Of a stretch of DNA of 64,000 nt, positions 59,162 to 64,000 are shown in pieces. Within the stretch, counting starts at the first letter, position 1. Each line of letters opens with the position of its first letter. The notes beneath the pieces are model-generated. The model was not told where the DNA came from. It saw nothing but the letters and a program-made list of their open reading frames with translations, and did not search any database. The position numbers and the translations under genes are program-made. Source of the DNA: Plasmodium brasilianum (lineage: Eukaryota; Apicomplexa; Aconoidasida; Haemosporida; Plasmodiidae); assembly GCF_023973825.1 (NCBI RefSeq), contig NC_090114.1:822501-886500 (forward strand). Reading direction: 5' to 3'.

Positions 59162-60957
59162 CCTTAATTTACCTATTCTGATTTGTTAACTTATTCTGAC
59201 TTGTTAATATACTTTGTTCCGTTAATTTATTCTGATTTGTTAATATATTTTGTTATTTTTTTTTTTTCGAGCTATATTTGTATGAGATATTACCTACAAA
59301 TTTATACGTAACTAATGTGTATATATCTAATTTGAACATAACTAATGTATATGCGATAACTTTATTTTTATGAGCTTCTTACCCTCCTTAAGACACATGA
59401 AAATGTTTCATTTTTAATTTTACGTGTTTACATATGCGTTGGTAATCTTTAGAGTATACAGAATATTTAAGGTATCACTATATTTTTACACTAGTACTCA
59501 GTAAACTCCCAATGAAATATATTCCTCTTAAAATTTTTAAATGGACCTAGCTTTTTTCCTTATCAGTGTTTAAAACACACACATACGTATGTACATAGTT
59601 ACCTGCACTTTAACAAAAGAAAATATAGAACTTCTAAGGGAGGATATATATTTTAAATTTTACCGGTAATTTTCGAAACATTTAAAAGGAAGAAGTCATT
59701 CTCTGGAGCTTCAAACATATCTGTAGCTTTATTTTTTAATTGGAATTTTGATATACAATGATTTTTATTTTTTTTATTTTTTCTTGTACAATTATTCCTA
59801 CTAGTTCTTTTTGATGTACATTACATTATATTGGTTTATTTTAATTTTCCTTATTTACTCTATTTTCCCTTTTTTCTGTATTTTACTTTTTCTTATTTCG
59901 AAATATAAACTTTATTTTTATGAAGTATCTGTGTTATTAAAAATATTATATCGATTGTATGGTGTAAAAATGTTATAGCATAAATGCTTATGACATGTGT
60001 GCATATATTTTTATGAAAAAAAGGAAAAATGCAATTAAAAAAAAAAAAAATACTTTTAATGATACGTTCACCACCTTGTTTTTTTCCTTTTTCCTTTTGT
60101 TTTTTTCTTTTTCTTTTTCTTTTTCTTTTTTTTTTTTTTCCTTTTGTTTTTTTCTTTTTCTTTTTCTTTTTTTCCCTTCTTTTGTTTTTTTTCTTTTACT
60201 AACTATTTTAACTACCAGTTGACTTCATTTCATTAGCTATACTTATTATTAAAAAAAAAAAAAATAGGATTGAATAGTGCTTAAATTATTAGCCTATTTT
60301 CCAGTACATGAATTCCAAATTTCTAAGCTTTTGCCGTTCTCATCAAAAAGATTTCTTTCCTTTTCCCTGTTAAGTTTACATATATACACATGCATATATA
60401 TAAATACGTGCACAAGGACGCGTATATGCACTTATGCGTATGTGACATTCTCGCCCAATTTTGAAGGGAAACTCCGCTAAAAAGCTACAACTTGGCAATT
60501 GATTAGCAGTTGCAACCGCTTAGCAGCTCCTTATTTTGTTGCATCACATGAAAACCTTTCACTTTCGTGCATTTGTTTTTGTTTATTCGTAAGTATTCAT
60601 TGGAATAGTAGGGACTAACGTATGCGAACTGCGCGCTTTTTACTACATTGTTATCGTACATACGTATACATACATACGTACATATTCATATAATTTTCTT
60701 ATGTGTATCCCCGCGAACGCGATTGTACTAGTGCTATACGCATAGATCGTTGTTTCTGTTTAAAACGACATATTTTTTTTGCGAACTGGGTAGCATTACA
60801 AAATGTGCAATAATAGTAAAAGCTGAGCGTTGTAAAACCGAGAAGCCCCACCAAATGAATTGCAGCTTAAGTCAATATTTGTACTATTACTTTTGATCGC
60901 ATCTGTTTCGCCTTATCGTTATTTTGTCCTTTAATATAATTTACTTTAATACAATTC

Positions 60958-61090
60958 AATTTAATTTGTTTTAGTTTAATTTGTTTTAGTTTAATTTAGT
61001 TTTAGTTTAATTCAATTTTAGTTTAATTTAATTCAATTTTAGTTTAATTTAATTCAATTCAATTTAATTTAATTTAATTTAATTTCGTTT
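60958..61090. repeat. Degenerate taattt/agtttaatt tandem array
   Basis: About 20 short steps such as tttagtttaatt and taattcaa, progressively degenerate. Non-coding. Confidence 0.75.
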
Positions 61091-61152
61091 AGTTTTTTTT
61101 TTTTTTTTTTTTTCTTACTTGATCAGGCAGTTTTTATAAAAGTATGTACTGT

Positions 61153-61497
61153 TCATATTTTTACGGTACCCAATTTCGTTATACACTCCAAAAAAAAAAA
61201 AAAAAAAACCTGCGAAAAAGGCGTTTTTCTCCTTACATGTTCATAAATAAATGCGCATTTTTTAGTAAATAATTTGGATAAAGTATTTTTAAAGAACTGA
61301 CCAATTAGTGCAGAAATTAAAAAAAAAAAAAAAGGAAAATCATAAAACACTGATTTAAAATATGCGCTTTCAGGAAAATTGACGCCCACGTCTTTTTTTG
61401 TAAAAAAGGGAAAGCAGATAGAATGTACAGGAACGGTGTGCGCAAAGTTACCATTTGGCAGTAATTCACTGTAATATATCCGCACATTTATGGGCAT
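61153..61497 (-). other. Open frame of 114 codons, coding status unclear
   Basis: Reads MPINVRIYYSELLPNGNFAH at the start, has balanced composition in its first 60 residues and a Phe run plus a hydrophobic stretch later. It starts 180 bp from the ferlin ATG on the other strand. No splice sites, domain or leader recognised. It could be chance or a small membrane protein. Confidence 0.2.
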
Positions 61498-61677
61498 TTA
61501 TAAGTACACCCATATGTATGCACGCGTACTCGCGCATATGTACGCACATGTGTATTTCCATATGTATGCCCATACGTATGCACATATGTACTCATGCATG
61601 TATGTCCGTATACATTCACTTATGCGTTCACGTGTGTATATTAACGCAACGGTCGGCTGCCTCCCCCAAGTGAGAAA

Positions 61678-64000
61678 ATGAATTTTGCTAAGAAGACGCA
61701 ATACAACATAAAGGTGGACATACACGAGGTAAAAGATTTAAGCTTTCGTGAAAGCGCAAACGAGAAAGAGATAATACCAAATCCATATGTGGAAGTAACA
61801 GTAAATAATGAAATAAAAAGCACTTCTAAAAAGAATCAAGCAGTGAATGTCGTATATAATACGTCGTTTAATTTTTCTATGGATTTAACGGATTATCACT
61901 TTCAGAGGACAAGTGTGGATGTGTGTGTTTTACATAAATATACAATTCAGAGTGCATTAATAGGAAAATGTTCATTTAGTTTAAATGATGTATATTCAAA
62001 AGTACAGCATTGGTTATATAGGATATGGGTAAAATTAAGAAACCCTGATTTACCTCTAGATGATGTAGGTTATTTATTGATATCTGTTGGTGTATATGGT
62101 CCAGGAGATTCTATACCAATAGTTAATGATAGTGTAAAAGCAAATATTAATGAAGAGATATGTGAAAATAAAGGGTTAGATATTCATATAACTCACTACG
62201 ATTTGTGTATTAACATATTTAGAGGTCAAGATATCGAATTTATTGGTAGCAGTACATTATTTTCCAATAATTTAGAGCCATATGTAAAGGTATCGCATAA
62301 TGGATTTGAAGAATGCACAAAAGTAATAAGAAATGATCCTAACCCTGTATGGAATTTAAGTGTTCATATACCTACATGTACACCTTGTTATGACAAAAAC
62401 ATTATCATTGAACTTATTAATGGAGAACATAATGGAGTAGTTATCTATAGCATTCTTTTAGATTTTTTCGAAATATTAAAAAGAGAATTACTTCCTAGAT
62501 GGTTTAACATATATTACAATCCTCAAAACCAAATAACACCAAGAAGCAGTGTACATACACAACAGAATGTAACAATCCCAGTTAATACTACAAACACACA
62601 GGGATCTACTAATCCATTGAGTAATTACCTCTTCTCAGCAACAGCAGAGAAAATTTTTAAAAATGCAACTCAAGGTATTAATATAAATGATATATTAGGT
62701 GTTACAAAAATGCAAAAAATGTTTACGGACGATAGTTTAAAAGATTTTTATTTATATGGAGGTAGAATATTTCTAAGTGTGCATGCTACCAAAACACATG
62801 CACCTGGACCGATATGCATAAAGTCAGCTAAAGTTGAACCGGATCCACCTAACAAAGAATTTATTTTCTGTGCTGATATATATGAAATATTATCTGTCCA
62901 TAGTAACAAAGCAATGAATTATCATGATAATAATACTATTAATGACAAATTAAGTTATAATAATAAATATGATTCAGTAGGAGATAGTATAATATGTGTA
63001 TGTAGCTTAGGACCACATAAATTAAAAACACCCCCTCTTTTACCTAATGAAGTTGGTTCTTATGTATTGAACGAAAGTGCAGGTAGAATAGATGAGTTTC
63101 GTATATTCCTACCACAAAATAACAATAAACAGATTTATGATATCTTTTTATATATATATGTTAGATCTAATTTAGCTGTAACTGATTGGATTACAAATAG
63201 GAGGAATATTTATAATACAGTTCTAAATAATGATTATGATCCAACAGATATTACTAATCATCAAAAATTACATAAAATAAGTTCAATCAATAAAACATCT
63301 GAAGATATTTATAACGATGCAGAAATTTTAAATAATTATAAATTAAAAAGTTATGTTCGTATACCTTTTAAATATTTACTACTTAATGAAAATAAACCCA
63401 AATGGTTTTCAATGAAAAATATTGAAACAAATGTACATGATTATAATATTTCTTTTTTTGCTAATTTGGTACCCTATCAATCGTACAGAAAAAGACCACA
63501 AAGATTAGAATATAAATTATCTAGATATTTTTTTCGTGCTTTAATTTATGAAGGTTTACATTTCCCAGCTAAAGGATATGATGCTTTTCCTGACCCGTAC
63601 ATAAAAGTAGAACTAGCTGGTCAGACAATTAAAACTAGTACTATTTTACATACGCTTAACCCGAATTATTATGAAGCATATGAGGTAGAAGTTATATTAC
63701 CTACAAACTTAAATTTAGCTCCAGATATATCTATAGAGGCTTTCTCTGTTAATCAATCTTTTCTGTACAATGAAGATGTTTTATTAGGATCATGCTCCTA
63801 TCCAATAATGAAAGTTCCAGTTGAATGGAAAAAATCTCCTATATGGATTACATTAAAATCTTCACAATATAAAAAGTGTAAAGCTAAGTTATTAGTTGCA
63901 TTCGAATTAGTACCATTAGAAAAAGTGCTTGATGATACATACCCTTTTTATGATGATATTAGACCATCTACCTTGCCTGGTCATGTTTCTCTCTTTTTAG
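61678..64000 (+). CDS. Ferlin (multi-C2 membrane-fusion protein), 5' part, runs off the window
   Basis: Open from the ATG at 61678 to the window edge with no stop: 774 complete codons visible. Ferlins are normally about 1,500-2,000 residues with a C-terminal anchor, so roughly the N-terminal half is here. Visible C2 modules: residues about 1-135 (YNIKVDIHEVKDL...NPYVEVTVNN), about 180-290 (DLCINIFRGQDIEF...LEPYVKVSHNG...NDPNPVWN) and about 617-745 (FRALIYEGLHFPAKGYDAFPDPYIKVELAG...HTLNPNYYEAYEVEV). The third has the best calcium-loop acidic residues (DAFPDPY); the first two look weaker. Ferlins drive calcium-regulated vesicle fusion, and in apicomplexans they act in secretion of invasion organelles. 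The start is supported by the immediate C2 strand and by the lack of coding sense in the gtatgcac repeats upstream. Confidence 0.93.
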   Translation, partial: MNFAKKTQYNIKVDIHEVKDLSFRESANEKEIIPNPYVEVTVNNEIKSTSKKNQAVNVVYNTSFNFSMDLTDYHFQRTSVDVCVLHKYTIQSALIGKCSFSLNDVYSKVQHWLYRIWVKLRNPDLPLDDVGYLLISVGVYGPGDSIPIVNDSVKANINEEICENKGLDIHITHYDLCINIFRGQDIEFIGSSTLFSNNLEPYVKVSHNGFEECTKVIRNDPNPVWNLSVHIPTCTPCYDKNIIIELINGEHNGVVIYSILLDFFEILKRELLPRWFNIYYNPQNQITPRSSVHTQQNVTIPVNTTNTQGSTNPLSNYLFSATAEKIFKNATQGININDILGVTKMQKMFTDDSLKDFYLYGGRIFLSVHATKTHAPGPICIKSAKVEPDPPNKEFIFCADIYEILSVHSNKAMNYHDNNTINDKLSYNNKYDSVGDSIICVCSLGPHKLKTPPLLPNEVGSYVLNESAGRIDEFRIFLPQNNNKQIYDIFLYIYVRSNLAVTDWITNRRNIYNTVLNNDYDPTDITNHQKLHKISSINKTSEDIYNDAEILNNYKLKSYVRIPFKYLLLNENKPKWFSMKNIETNVHDYNISFFANLVPYQSYRKRPQRLEYKLSRYFFRALIYEGLHFPAKGYDAFPDPYIKVELAGQTIKTSTILHTLNPNYYEAYEVEVILPTNLNLAPDISIEAFSVNQSFLYNEDVLLGSCSYPIMKVPVEWKKSPIWITLKSSQYKKCKAKLLVAFELVPLEKVLDDTYPFYDDIRPSTLPGHVSLFL

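Larger units (their letters stand above)
59162..61677. promoter_or_regulatory. Divergent intergenic region ALG13 / ferlin
   Basis: Two divergent start codons 2.5 kb apart. Includes pyrimidine-rich stretches (60090-60180), a taatttaattcaatttag repeat (60960-61090), poly-T at 61095-61113 and a less AT-rich stretch at 60480-60860 that may be the ferlin 5' UTR. One minus-strand open frame (61153-61497) is noted separately. Confidence 0.5.

Noticed and set aside
1..64000. tRNA, rRNA or transposon sequences
   Set aside because: I looked for T-loop-like GGTTCGA boxes, conserved rRNA blocks and transposase or reverse-transcriptase frames and saw none.

Overview
The window is nuclear DNA of a malaria parasite (genus Plasmodium). 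The evidence is a very AT-rich background with long poly-A/poly-T and TA tracts, short GT..AG introns with poly-pyrimidine acceptors, asparagine- and lysine-rich inserts inside conserved proteins, and gene content typical of the genus. The gene order (COQ10, Rab18, helicase, YEATS/GAS41, V-ATPase subunit a, kinesin, DnaJ, ALG13, ferlin) matches, from memory, one segment of P. falciparum chromosome 8. I cannot name the species; it looks like a non-falciparum lineage.

Layout. 1-11.6 kb is a minus-strand run: a five-exon COQ10-like START protein (1219-3353), a four-exon Rab18 GTPase (5651-7066), and a two-exon six-helix membrane protein (9953-11648) that I read as a cryptic aquaporin-fold protein. 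Then come a DEAD-box helicase with Gemin3/DDX20-like features (14042-18150, +), an eight-exon YEATS/GAS41 protein (18454-20697, -), a signal-peptide protein probably sent to the apicoplast (21630-22709, +), V-ATPase subunit a (26247-29631, +), a dual-specificity-phosphatase-like protein with a decapeptide repeat (31277-33127, -), and a giant protein of about 2,490 residues resembling Integrator subunit 7 (about 35.2-43.46 kb, -). Next are a divergent kinesin (46753-50370, +), one or two small uncertain multi-exon genes (50.8-53.8 kb), a DnaJ protein with an X-type C-terminus (54803-57019, +), ALG13 (58595-59161, -) and the 5' part of a ferlin (61678 to the window edge, +).

The genes do not form an operon. 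They are housekeeping functions: membrane traffic (Rab18, ferlin, V-ATPase), chromatin and RNA processing (YEATS, helicase, Integrator-like), cytoskeleton, chaperone, N-glycosylation and ubiquinone metabolism. Divergent pairs share long intergenic regions at 11649-14041, 20698-21629, 43465-46752 and 59162-61677.

Two cross-cutting observations. First, three long genes are each broken by exactly one missing base in a poly-A/T run (10224-10243, 14327-14341, 40209-40231); this pattern points to homopolymer undercalling rather than pseudogenes. Second, introns and intergenic DNA are full of minisatellites (9 to about 98 bp units), many of which create long spurious open frames. I found no tRNA, rRNA, CRISPR array or mobile element.
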